From Ziziphus jujuba (lineage: Eukaryota; Streptophyta; Magnoliopsida; Rosales; Rhamnaceae): a stretch of 64,000 nucleotides of DNA. The stretch is taken from contig NC_083386.1 in the NCBI RefSeq assembly GCF_031755915.1, forward strand, positions 6,748,501-6,812,500, in the 5' to 3' direction. This document shows positions 34,041 through 44,814 of this stretch, piece by piece. The translations under genes and the position numbers were made by a program. Numbering within the stretch: position 1 is the first letter of the stretch; every line of letters starts with the position of its first letter. The notes beneath the pieces are model-generated. The model had not been told where the DNA came from. It saw only the letters and a list, made by a program, of their open reading frames with translations, and made no database searches.

Positions 34041-34914
34041 GATTCTTATGCACTAGGACATAATTATACATGACATACACTTTGTCTCTGGCTCTAAATA
34101 AGATAGCAATACTACTTTTTATTTATTTTTTGATATGGAGTGAAAGAGACAATTAATGTATCAATACTCAACAAAGAAGAAATAAAAAAAAATTAAACAG
34201 AAAAAAATTATTACTTGTACAAAAAGGAAATTTTTTTAAAAGAAAATTTTCAACCAAACAATGTTTAAAAAGCCTCACAAGTTGTTTTATATTTACAAAG
34301 TTTTATATTGGTCATATACTATGCTTCTTGTACAGCATACGAGTGAGATTAATTTGGATATATCTATGAACGAGGCCTTTTTTTTTTTTTTTTTTCATTT
34401 TTCTTTTTCTTTGGGGGTGGGGTGGGGGGGAGGAGGTGAGTAAGAACGAATGTAAACGGTATACTTGTCATGACAATGTCAAATTAGTAATTTTTTTTTT
34501 TTTTTGGGTAAATGCCAAATTAATATAGTTTATAACCTAAAGAGTAAGCAAGCTTCCGGACCATGCATTCACCCAAAAAAGCTTGCGGACTGTGGAGGAC
34601 TACTCACAGCTAGTGCATTTGTGCTTCAATAGAGATACAGTCAAAGGAAATTTTTTTTTTTTTTTTCAAATTTTATCAACAAATCTACATTTTATAACCT
34701 TTTTTTTTTTTCCGGGGTAAATAAAGTTAAGCATGAACTAATCGGATAACACATTTGGACCTCCTTGTGGGGACAGCTAGTGCAATAAAATCTACTGTTT
34801 TTTAAATCGGGTTCAAATTCTTTCATCCTTGATATTGGAAAAAAATGAAAAAGAAAACTTGTTGAACCAGATAATTTAAAAGGTCAGAGAAATATTGCTC
34901 CTCTATATATAATA
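34041..34914. other. AT-rich intergenic
   Basis: Several poly-T runs and one T-to-G run (34378-34437). No gene or element edge is recognised. Confidence 0.5.
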
Positions 34915-36117
34915 TTTATAAGCATAAATTGTTATTTGTTCTCTTCTTCTACCCCTGATTCCTATTTGGAATAGAAAAATTCCTGCTGTCTAGTTTGCAT
35001 ATTTCCTTTGTTCTTTTCTTGGATTTCTCAATTTTATTTTATTTTACGGTAGAGAATTGTCTGTTCATCTGGTGCCGCCTCCTGTGTCATGCCAAGGCTA
35101 CATATGTATATATGCTTAGGCATTGCTACATGCTACATGCGATTATGCATGTGGACTATTATTTAATAGTATTAAATATTATTTTATTAATTTTTTTATG
35201 TATAAAATTAAAATTTGTTAAATTAATTTATAATATATATTTAAAATATTACAAATGATATTATTAATTTTAAATTTTTTTTTACCTAAAATAGAAAAAT
35301 AATATAGAGAGTTAAAATTTATATTCTTAAATTCATGTATATATTATTATTATTATTTTATTGATAAATTTTAAATATTTTTATTTGAAATAAGATAAAA
35401 TAATTTTTCACCTTTCTTTATATATATAAATATATATATATATATATAATTTTTTTAAAAAAAATTGATTAAGAAGTCTGATCCAAAGTGCTTAAGCACC
35501 ACGAGCCACACAGAATGTAAAAGGTAGGAAAAAGCCACACAGAATGTAAAAGGTAGGAAAAAGCACCACGAGCCACACAGAATGTAAAAGGTAGGCAAAG
35601 GGTACTAGACGAGACGACTCCGAAAGTCGTCTGTTTGCACTTTTTGACCGTCTCAATCTCTATTTTTGAAAGAGAGGGAGAGAGAGAGAAAAGGATTGAG
35701 CTTCAAACTTCATACTGTAAGTTTTTGCCTTTGTCTTCTTAAAGTGGGTTTTTCATAGATTTGTTCTAATATTGATAGTGAACATTACCCTTTTCACTGT
35801 AGCTTTCCTTTCCCGTCGAATCCCTCAACTTTAAATATTTCCCACCTCTATTTCTTTGTACCCTTTTTGTTACAGAGAGAGAAAACAGGATTGGAATTGC
35901 AGTCTCACAGATCCAACTCGTTTTGTCGTTTTGTCCTACTCTTCAGGATTTGCAGTCTCGCAGATATAACTCGTTTGGCCCTACTCTTCAGGAGGTCAGC
36001 GATTCTCAAAGTGATAAACTATTTGTGTTTTTCTTTCTGGGTTTTTCTTTTTTGTTCGGTATTGATCAAATTAAATTCTTGTACATTTTATTTTATTCAA
36101 TTTCTTTACTTATATGT

Positions 36118-36150
<33 letters not shown>

Positions 36151-36598
36151 CACATATATATATATATATACGAAGGCAGTAAAACACTCATAGATTGGGA
36201 AAAATGTGCTTTTCACTGAAATAATTATAATGTCCAATTTGACCATTTATCCAACTTGCAAAATAGTGTTAAAACAACGTAATTTGAGAAGAAAGAAAGG
36301 CATATATGTATTTTCACGGGTCGAAAATTGGAATACTGTTGGACATTTTTATATATAGCTATAGATATATATATTCTGAAAAAAAAAAAATTGTATAATT
36401 ATGTGTAAGTGGTTTTCTGCATTTTCCCTTAACAAGAATTCGGTTTCTTTTTTGCAGCTGAGAGAGCTCTAAACTGCCCTTTTTTTTTTTTATAATTTTT
36501 ATTTTAACTTTCTGCAAACAGTTTGTACTCCGACATCGTCATAAGATTTCAACTTTCGTTGCACTAGCAGTGGCCATTTGGTAACATTGATGTTTTCA

Positions 36599-36630
<32 letters not shown>

Positions 36631-36875
36631 AAAAAAAATTTAACTTTAGGTAGACACTTTGTTATAATTTTTAAATCCATCTTAATTAAATTAGGCTCAT
36701 GCATTTTGATCATAAACAATTTTCTTTATTAGCTCTATTACAAATTAATCAATATTGTAATAGTTATTTATTATTCATGCATATATATATATATATATAT
36801 ACACGTACTACATTGTGTCTTTAATAAAAAAAAGAAATAATTAATAATATTAATTTATTTTTTATATATAGAATT
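34915..36875 (+). promoter_or_regulatory. 5' flank of ANK2
   Basis: Aligns in pieces with the ANK1 5' flank: CTTTGTTCTTTTCTTGG and CATCTGGTGCCGCC near 35070, then 36400-36875 with CAATTTTCTTTATTAG. Compared with ANK1, extra sequence of about 1.2 kb lies between (35100-36330), with tandem repeats and CA/TA microsatellites. It is the likely promoter region; no element is assigned. Confidence 0.45.
35503..35596. repeat. Short tandem repeat, three units
   Basis: AGCCACACAGAATGTAAAAG with GTAGGAAA is repeated three times with unit lengths of about 29-39 bases; two copies are preceded by AAGCACCACG. It lies in the extra sequence upstream of ANK2. Confidence 0.85.
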
Positions 36876-37075
36876 ATGGGTCCTCAAGGTGTCCTCCCAG
36901 CTGGATTCATTGTTCGTGAACTTCTTGACAAAGGAAACTACCAGGACTGGAGCGTTTGGGTGAAAACCTACTTGATGAGTGAAGATCTTTGGGACATTGT
37001 GGAATCTATGGATGAACCTCCACAACCCAAACATGGTGATGCATTCAAGTATTGGAGGTCCAAGAACGCCTCTGC

Positions 37076-38073
37076 TGTAACATCCCGTTCCGAACCATGT
37101 CGGGATTTTTGCATGTTGATCGAGGTTGACTGTTGATCGTTGACCGAAGGGGTCAAAAGTTGACTTTTTGATCCGATTAGAATTCTAGGTTGGCTGAGGT
37201 ACCGTTACGAAATACACGTTGGCACGAGTTCGTAGACTAGTAGCACGTTGAAAACGGAGCTACGGTTTGAAAGTTATGAGCAAAACAAGTTGAGGTCCAA
37301 ACTGTCCAAAGGGTGCCGGAGTTGACTTTTTATTCATGCAAGGTTGAGCTTTGACTCATGCATGGTTGTGAAGTGCTCGTCGATACGAGTCCGTAAACTA
37401 GCGGCACGTCCGATTTGGACATGTGGTTTGAAAGTTATGGATCTGTAGAGTTTTTCAAATACCGTATTATTTTAATATTATTTTTAAACACGTAACGATG
37501 TGCCACGTGTGACTTAATGAAGGTGACCATGTGTCACCATGTTGAGAAGCCACATGTCAACCATGTGTAAAATCAAATTATTTTTATTATTATTTTAAAT
37601 AATAACATTATTATTTAATAATTTTTTTATTTTCCTTTTTCTTTTTCTTTTTCTTTTCCTTTTTCTTTTCTTTTTCTTTTTCTTTTCTTTTCCCCACGTG
37701 GGAAAACACCGTCTCTTTTCTTTTTTTCTTTTTTTTCTTTTCCTTTCCTTCCCTTCTTCTTCCCCGAGCCCGACAGAGACAAAACGCAGAAATTCTTTTT
37801 CTCTCTCTCTCTCTCCTTTGACTCTCTCCCTCTCCCTGTTTGACTGACCGGTTGGCCGGATTTCAGTCGCCGGAATGTAACACGCGCCGGCCACCGTCCA
37901 AGCCCACATGCCGGCGAGCTCACCAGCCAAATTTGACTGCCGGCCGGCCGGCGACACGCCCAGATCGGGCCAGCGAAGTCGCGGCGGCGAGGTGAAATTT
38001 TTCCGGCGATTCTCGCCGTTTCCGGCCAGCCCAATCCGAATTAAACCTCATCTCCCCCTATTTTAGGTCCTCT
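37076..38073 (+). repeat. Outer LTR, 5' third
   Basis: Matches about the first 960 bases of the LTR at 22882, including the CTTTTT tract and the CCCACGTGGG palindrome (37693-37702). It is cut off within CTATTTTAGGTCCTCTG, where the PIF/Harbinger-like terminus begins. Confidence 0.85.
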
Positions 38074-38280
38074 GGGTGTGTTTGGTTTGTTGGATTGGCC
38101 AGGATTGGATGGGACACAGTCCCAGTCTGCTGTTTGGTTGATCATTTTGAGCTCGGGACAGATGTAACCTAAACAGTAAATTAATCCCAAATGATCAGGA
38201 AACAGCTGACCCGTCTCTCCCCCTAGGTCATTTTTGTCCCAAACTCAAAAAAGCCCTTGTTCTCTCGCTTATCGTTGCCT

Positions 38281-38317
38281 CGCGTGGAAGATCAAAGGAA
38301 AAATCACAGCTCGGTTG
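38281..38317 (+). other. Likely first non-coding exon end of the transposon
   Basis: GCTCGGTTG is followed by GTGAGTATC, a good splice donor, upstream of the repeated exon units. An exon start cannot be placed. Confidence 0.35.
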
Positions 38318-38393
38318 GTGAGTATCTCTATCTACATCTCTATATCTGTTTTCTTCTCTACTTCTTCCTGTATTGTGACATTTCTTCGTATAG

Positions 38394-39555
38394 GCCATCT
38401 ACTATAGTCGATCTGGAGAAAGGGCTTCCATTTGCAAGCAAAACCCCAAACTGCAAAGAACCCAGGTAAGTGTCATCTGTCTCTCCTCTCTGTGTTGTTG
38501 TCGTAGGATCTCGCCGATATATCTTTAAAAAAAAAAAAAATTTGCTTAAAAATGTTACCCAAAAAATCGTTAGTTTTTTCTCTGCCTGTGGGAAATTTTT
38601 TTTCCCTCAATTTGTGTTTTCTTTCGGGTTGGGAAAGGGCTTCCATCTCCTCTCTGTTTTATGTTGTCATGGGTGTGGATTTGAAACCCACTTTTGATCT
38701 CTCACCGAGATATCTGCATATACAGATGTTTTCTAACCATTTCCATTTTTGTTCTCAAAAAAACTTGCATTTTTTGGTTCATGTTTTAAAACCCAAAAAT
38801 CTAGTTTTTCCTTTCTTCTTTCTGGTGATGCGATAGACTAATTGCCTCTCTTGTTCCCAAACTCGTGTATAGGCCATCTTATAGTCGATCTGGAAAGGGC
38901 TTCCATTTGCAAGCAAAACCCCAAACTGCAAAGAACCCAGGTAAGTGTCATCTGTCTCTCCTCTCTATTTTGTTGTCGTGGGATCTGTCTCTCCTCTCCT
39001 CTCTGTTTTGTTGTCGTGCAAAGAACCCCAAATTGTTAGTTTTTTCTCTGCATTTGTGAAATTTTTTTTCCCTCAATTTGTGTTTGCTTTCGGGTTGGGA
39101 AAGGGCTTCCATCTCCTCTCTGTTTTATATTGTCATGGGTGTGGATTTGAAACCCACTTTTGATCTTTCACCGAGATATCTGCATATACAGATGTTTTCT
39201 AACCATTTCCATTTTTGTTCTAAAAAAAACTTGCATTTTTTGGTTCTTGTTTTAAAACCCAAAAATCTAGTTTTTCCTTTCTTCTTTCTGGTGATGCGAT
39301 AGACTAATTGCCTCTCTTGTTCCCAAACTCGTGTATAGGCCATCTTATAGTCGATCTGGAAAGGGATTCCATTTGCAAGCAAAACCCCAAACTGCAAAGA
39401 ACCCAGGTAAGTTTCAGCTGTCTCTCCTCTCTGTTTTGTTGTCGTGGGATCTGTCTCTCCTCTCCTCTCTGTTTTGTTGTCGTGCAAAGAACCCCAAATT
39501 GTTAGTTTTTTCTCTGCATTTGTGAAATTTTTTTTCCCTCAATACAAATTATTGC
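38394..39555 (+). repeat. Tandem triplication of a non-coding exon unit
   Basis: A unit of about 470 bases occurs two full times and once in part. Each starts with a near-identical 68-72 base exon-like block (38394-38465, 38873-38940, 39339-39406), preceded by the acceptor GTATAG and followed by CCCAG/GTAAGT. The blocks hold CTTCCATTTGCAAGC and CCCCAAACTGCAAAGAA and no ATG. Between them lies intron-like T-rich sequence with repeated CTCTCCTCTCTGTTTTG. They look like alternative or serial 5' UTR exons of the transposon transcript. Confidence 0.75.
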
Positions 39556-39680
39556 ACCCAAGATAGTCTGCAAATTTTACACACTGCCTGATGGGTTCCA
39601 AAACAAAAACCTTCACCTAAACACTTTCACTCTATATTTTCACAAAAAAAAATATACTGAATTTTTATGATAGGACTGTG

Positions 39681-40169
39681 TTAAGCATTATTACTGATAG
39701 GACTTGAAAATGGTAAGGCTACACAGATCAGGATGAACAGCAAAATAGTTTTCTTCTGCTCTGTGTTTCGTTGTTTAGATTTATTCCTGTACGCTTTAGT
39801 GGAGAAGCTCTTGGCGAGTCTCTTTGCTGCACGGGGCAGTAACAACAAACCACACATTGCAGATATTAGTTTCCAAATCACAGCAGAATTTGCCAAAATG
39901 CTTGCAACTATTTCTAAATGTATGATGTATATTTATCTCTATGGCACTTGTGTTGTGCATTTTTATGAACAAAATATCCTATTTTTGAAATTCAAATGGT
40001 CATGGTGTATCTCTCATCTGTCTTGCTGCACAGTGGAACAATATGTTTCTTTATGATGAAGTATTAAAAATTCACCTATTTCGTAGAAGAGCTCGTTAAT
40101 ATTTTCTGCTGTCTTTGCTGATGTTTCAATGAAGAACATTCCATTCTCTTGAGCATAGTGCTCCCCCTC
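39681..40169 (-). pseudogene. Captured RAB5-like (RABF) GTPase fragment, two exons
   Basis: On the minus strand, after the acceptor TTGCAG, exon A (40169-40076) encodes [20 protein letters not shown] followed by [11 protein letters not shown], the G5 box (ETSAK) and final helix of RAB5-type GTPases. It ends in phase with a GT donor. After the acceptor CCGTGCAG, exon B (from 39826 down) continues AKRLAKSFSTKAYR and then diverges. The G1-G4 boxes and a C-terminal prenylation motif are absent. The splice sites are kept, so the piece was taken as genomic DNA, not as cDNA. Confidence 0.8.
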
Positions 40170-40177
40170 CTGCAATC

Positions 40178-41360
40178 ATTTACAATAAGTTAAAAAAATA
40201 TTGAAAGTTTTTACAATGAAAGTTTTGGACTGATATAGCTGTGCTTCAAACTACGTTAAAGATGTTATGCTACTTTCATGCACACCGTGTAAAAATATTG
40301 AAATAATACGAGGCATTATGCTAAAATTAATTCCTTAAAATAATACAATTTTAAAAGTAAAAGAAAACGAGCTATAAAGGTGTGTTTCATCGTTGACCAC
40401 TGCAAATTACAGAAAAAAATATATTGACCATTACGATCATTAAATAAACTATAATATATATATATATATATATTGATCATTACAGTCATGTATTCTTATA
40501 ATTAAAAAATTCATCCTTGGAAAAAACATTTCTACTATCGTTTAATCTATTTCTATATATGAAAATCAAAGTTTGGATGCTTTTTTTTTTTTTCCTTTCT
40601 TTTTTGGTAACAAGTTGGATCCTTTTATTATTCACCAAAAAAAAAAAGAAAAAGGTTGGATCCTTTTATGTGTTGGAAAAGTGACATGACATTATTGTCA
40701 ATATTTACCAATTCTCAAATTGAGTTATTTATTTAGCACGGTGATAATTATAAGATATTTTTTTTTAAAGATTCTATTAGATGATTTGGGTTCTAAAAAT
40801 TTATAAGCATTTTGGTCTTTCGACCATAAATATTGGATCAATTTTGGAGCATTACATGTGATATCTTAGTTATAAAATATGTGTGTTAACCCTACATTTG
40901 TTTTAGTGTTTTAGAGATAAAATATATCTTAGAGATAAAATATGTGTGTTTTAGTGTTTTAGTGTTTTTGGTTGATGACAAATGGAATGAGAAATGCATT
41001 GTAAGTTGAAAAATGCTTGACACGAACATGATTTATTGGATTAGTCAGCTTGTTAAACGACACATGTGATTAGGAATATGATTGCTCATACTTGAAAAAT
41101 GGTAAATGAAAATCCTGGTTTGCTACATAGTTGATATATGACAAGTGGAATTAAATTTTGATTAGTCATACTCATCTTATGGCAAACGAAAGGAATTGAT
41201 TTGCGTTGGTTCATACAAATAGATGTATATTGGAATTGATTTGCGTTGTTTAGTCCAAAGTAGTTTATGTTTATCAAATTTAATATGCTATTTATTTATT
41301 TATTTTTCTTGAAGCATTTTTTTGTTTTTTATTTTATTTTTTTATTTTTTTGTAGTACAT
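40178..41360. other. AT-rich interior of the transposon
   Basis: No gene is recognised. It contains a TA run (40455-40474) and a local repeat of TTTTAGTGTTTTAG-like sequence near 40900-40970. It is probably intron or promoter of the transposase gene; an acceptor TTTTTTGTAG lies just before the ATG at 41361. Confidence 0.45.
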
Positions 41361-42717
41361 ATGGATCGAAGAAAAGTCGCTGCATTCCTTTTACTTCCAA
41401 ATGATTCACAATTAGAGTCTTTTTGTACGGCTTTTATGTTACTTTTGCTTATGTATATGTACTGGGCATGTATAAGACGAAATGTCAGAGGTTATAGAAA
41501 TCAATTACCTAGGAATGCAGAATTGCATATGTCTTTTCTAAATAGTCTGCTAGACAATGATGTTAATTGTATTAGTCAGCTTAGGATGGATAGGAGAAAA
41601 TTTGATACTTTATGTCAATTATTAGATGATGATGGATATGTTAAAAGTGATGGCATTGTTACATTGCAAGAGCAAGTGTGTATATTTCTGCACATAATTG
41701 CTCACCATACCAAGAACCGTACAATTATCACTAGATTTTTTAGATCGGGAGAGACAATAAGTCGATATTTCAATTCTGTGTTGCATGGAGTACAGCGCTT
41801 ACATAAGATTCTGTTGAGCCCTCCAAAACTTATATCAGATAATTGTTTGGATGATAGATGGAAAGTATTTAAGGTACGTTTGTGGAATAGCTTCGTTATT
41901 AATATTATAGTTCAATTAGTTGGAACATTATCTGATGTTAGTAACTTTGTTAATGGCGTAGAATTGTTTGGGAGCTTTAGATGGAACTTACATTAAGGTG
42001 AATGTACCAGAAATCGATAAGCCAAGATATCGTACAAGAAAGGGTGAGATAGCCACAAATGTTTTAGGTGTATGTAATCCAAATATGGAATTTATATTTG
42101 TATTACCTGGTTGGGAAGGTTCCGCTTCAGATTCAAGAGTACTCCGTGATGCATTAAGTAGGCCAAATGGGTTAAGAGTACCAACCGGTAAGGCTAATTA
42201 TCAAAATTTAAATTGTAGTAACCAACATTGCATACACTAATAGGTGATATGTTTTTGTTTTTTAGGTTGTTATTACTTAGTGGATGCTGGTTATACTAAT
42301 GGTGAAGGATTTCTTGCACCATATAGAGGAACAAGATATCATCTTTCTGAGTGGAGAGACGGTTGTGCACCCATAAATCACGAAGAGTATTTCAACATGA
42401 AGCATGCATCTGCTAGGAATGTCATACAAAGATGCTTTGGGGTTCTTAAAAAGCGGTGGGCAATTTTAAGAAGTCCATCTTTCTATCCTATTACAACACA
42501 AATCAAGATCATTACCGCATGTTGCCTTATACATAATCTTATTAGAAGAGAAATGATAATTGATCCTGGGGAAGTTGAGTTTGATAGGAGTGAAGATGTT
42601 GCCGTTAGTACTGACGATGACATTATAGGATCGATTTCTTCCTCAGACCAATGGACTAACTGGAGAGATGATTTAGCTAAGCAAATGTTTGCTGAGAGGA
42701 GATGTCATGGACATTAG
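41361..42717 (+). CDS. PIF/Harbinger DDE transposase (HARBI1/ALP1-like), three exons
   Basis: Exons 41361-41873, 41962-42187 and 42266-42717 join in frame with GT-AG borders to a protein of about 396 residues, a normal length. The N-terminal part ends in the helix-turn-helix-like segment ([27 protein letters not shown]). Catalytic region: first Asp in [10 protein letters not shown], second Asp in YLVDAGYTN. The third position reads [15 protein letters not shown], where relatives have Glu (NVIERCFG). If this is the true sequence the nuclease should not cleave, although binding to its Myb-like partner could remain. Harbinger transposases need that partner for nuclear import and binding to DNA ends. 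No stop or frameshift is seen. An alternative start in frame upstream (41322) is less likely because an acceptor lies at 41355. Confidence 0.9.
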
Positions 42718-42913
42718 TGGTCGCATGTTTTAATGCTCTTGTAGATGTTTTATTTTATACTGTTTGTTAAACATCTTGGATCATTTGTATGAAAACCAAT
42801 TTATATTATATGCCATTGTTGTCATATGTGAATGATTTTTCCTTATTTTCTTGCTGTTATTTGTTTGCTGTTATTGTATTGTTGAAATCATAAAAATTTG
42901 TATTTTAATAGAA

Positions 42914-43874
42914 ATGGAAGTTGGAGGTAGCAGTCACTATATCCGAGGGATTGAATCTAGACGTACATGGAGCAAAGGGGAGGAAGATGCTTTGCTGCTT
43001 ATTTTAGATGAGGTTGTAGCTAGTGGGCAGCGGTGTGACACCGGATCATTCAAGCCTGGCACAATTACTATGATTGAGAGGCGATTGGCTGAGATATGTC
43101 CTAATTCGGGCTTGCGACCAAATCCACACATTGAGTCAAAGCTGAAAAAGTGGAAGAAGCAATACGGTATAATATATGATATGCTAAACAAAAGTGGCTT
43201 CGGATGGAATGACTCTCTTAAATGTGTGGACGTTGATAGTGACGAAGTTTGGAAAGCATATGTGCAGGTTTTGAAACTTTGGACATCAGTTTTCATTGAA
43301 TTTTTTCACTTGATATATGAAGTTATGTTTTTCTATTGTTTACAATTAAAAGTTTGTTTTTTTATTTTAGAGTAACCCAAGTGCAAAGGCATGGAGAAGT
43401 AAACCGTTTCCGCTATATGAGAGGCTTGCTAGTATTTTTGGAAAGGATCGGGCAACAGGACATGGAGCACAAACTCCAATTGATATGGTCAATGATTTGA
43501 ATTTGGAGAGTGGAAATGAACAATTTAATGATGTATGTTCTCCAATGTCTGTGAATGAAATCCATAGTGAACCGTCTACCCGACCCAAATCAAGAGGTAA
43601 GAGAAAATCTGGAATGAAGGATGATGACATTGTGAGCGGGTTTGGCAATGTAGCAGAGAAATTGTTTGATAAATTGGCTGCAAAGTTAGATAAATCGGAA
43701 GCCAATTATCCACAATACTTAGCTATGGAGCTAGACAGGTTAGGCTTCTCTGTTGATGACAATCTCGAAATCTCTAAGGCAATGAGATTGGATCCATCGA
43801 ACGTTGAGGTTTTTAAGATTATTAGAACGGATACGGGCAAGATTGAATTTGCTAGAAAATTTTTAAATTACTAG
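42914..43874 (+). CDS. Myb/SANT-like DNA-binding protein (Harbinger second ORF)
   Basis: Two exons, 42914-43267 and 43371-43874, join in phase 0 (GT-AG) to about 285 residues. Residues 15-110 form a Myb/SANT-like domain (RRTWSKGEEDALLLILDEVV, IERRLAEICPNSGLRPNPHI, KLKKWKKQYGIIYDML). Then come the conserved AKAWRSKPFPLYERLASIFG segment, a basic stretch (RPKSRGKRKS) that could act in nuclear import, and a helical C-terminus. In this superfamily such proteins bind the transposon ends and bring in the transposase. The gene follows the transposase by about 200 bases on the same strand. The frame is intact. Confidence 0.9.
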
Positions 43875-44160
43875 GTGTTGCTGTGTATCATATATTTAAG
43901 ACTATGTATGAGGGGATAATAACTATGAACACTTGGATGTGAACTTTATGGACATATGTTGTATGGTCGTTTATGGACATGTGGTATGGTAATGGATGTT
44001 AGTATTTAATTATGTATGTAAAGACACTTATATGAAGCATGTGTTATGTTTTAGTGTATTAATATGCACCTGATTGATTTAGTTAATTGTTATTTTGTCT
44101 AATTTTATTATTATCTTATCATATTATGTTATAATTTATTATAATATGCAGGAACATTAA
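43875..44160 (+). other. Spacer or intron before the third ORF
   Basis: AT-rich. It ends in TTATAATATGCAG, a good splice acceptor nine bases before the next ATG, so the third ORF could lie in a spliced exon of its own or a shared transcript. Confidence 0.4.
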
Positions 44161-44439
44161 ATGGCAAGGAGAAGAGTTTATGTTGTGTTTGAAGGTAGAC
44201 AACCAGGAATATATAATTCTTGGCCTGAATGTCATCAACAGGTGCAAGGATTTAAGGATAATTTATATCAAGCCTATAATACAACTGAAGAAGCTGAAAT
44301 AGCATATGCTGAGTATGTAGAACGAATGATGAGGAATCTAAATGAGGCAAATCCAATACAACATATCACCGCACATACACGTGCCAACTTGAATAATGAG
44401 TGGCGTAATGGTTTTATAATCGGTTGTTTGTTTGGATAA
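44161..44439 (+). CDS. RNase H1-type hybrid-binding (viroplasmin/Cauli_VI) domain protein
   Basis: 92 residues. Residues 5-50 fit the hybrid-binding domain found at the N-terminus of eukaryotic RNase H1 and in caulimovirus viroplasmin: VYVVFEGRQPGIYNSWPECH, QQVQGFKDNLYQAY, TTEEAEIAY. This domain binds RNA:DNA hybrids or double-stranded RNA. No RNase H catalytic domain follows, since the frame closes about 40 residues later. It stands about 290 bases after the Myb/SANT gene, on the same strand, before the lost right end. It is either a third gene of this transposon lineage or a captured host exon. Identity of the domain is strong; its role is inference. Confidence 0.85.
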   Translation: MARRRVYVVFEGRQPGIYNSWPECHQQVQGFKDNLYQAYNTTEEAEIAYAEYVERMMRNLNEANPIQHITAHTRANLNNEWRNGFIIGCLFG

Positions 44440-44814
44440 CTATCAATGGGTATATTTATTTATTTGGCATATAAGTAGATTATTGGTGTAAAACCAAATA
44501 TATACATTTGTATGGAGACAAGTATGTGAAATCGTACTTATCAACAAGTTTTTAATTAAATATGATGTTAACTTTATTTATTTGTACATATGATTTAACA
44601 TATTATAATATCATTTTAATTTGTTTTGAAAACCATATATTAACATAATTTGTGGGTGTAAAAAAAATTACAATTTAATTACAATATAAAAACAAAATTT
44701 CATTACTTAACTTTATTTCTCATTAATTTTTATTTATAAAATATTATGTTATAATTTAATTTTCATTTAATTTTAAAATTACAAATTAATATAGTTTGTG
44801 GATGTAATAGTGTC
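44440..44814. other. AT-rich tail of the transposon
   Basis: AT-rich, no gene. It ends abruptly in LTR sequence at about 44815 (GCATGAACAGTGTCAC) with no terminal inverted repeat. Confidence 0.5.

Larger units (their letters stand above)
38074..44814 (+). mobile_element. PIF/Harbinger-like DNA transposon with three ORFs
   Basis: The left terminus GGGTGTGTTTGGTTTG is of the PIF/Harbinger type, followed by GGATTGG/GGACACAG-type subterminal sequence. Within are 5' non-coding exons (38.3-39.4 kb, one unit in triplicate), an antisense RAB5-like fragment (39.7-40.2 kb), a spliced DDE transposase gene (41361-42717), a Myb/SANT-like gene (42914-43874) and a hybrid-binding-domain ORF (44161-44439), all on + except the RAB piece. 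No matching CCAAACACACCC terminus is found before LTR sequence resumes at about 44815, so the right end is deleted. The three-base target duplication cannot be checked for that reason. Confidence 0.8.

Noticed and set aside
35867..36219. Overlapping ORFs of about 100 codons upstream of ANK2
   Set aside because: Hydrophobic low-complexity frames ending in CA/TA repeats, absent from the ANK1 and ANK3 flanks; no family resemblance.
38394..39555. CRISPR-like spaced direct repeats
   Set aside because: Only three units of about 470 bases with splice signals in a plant transposon; no short repeats with unique spacers.
39733..40056. 107-codon plus-strand ORF
   Set aside because: It lies opposite the RAB5-like exons and is explained as their antisense shadow.
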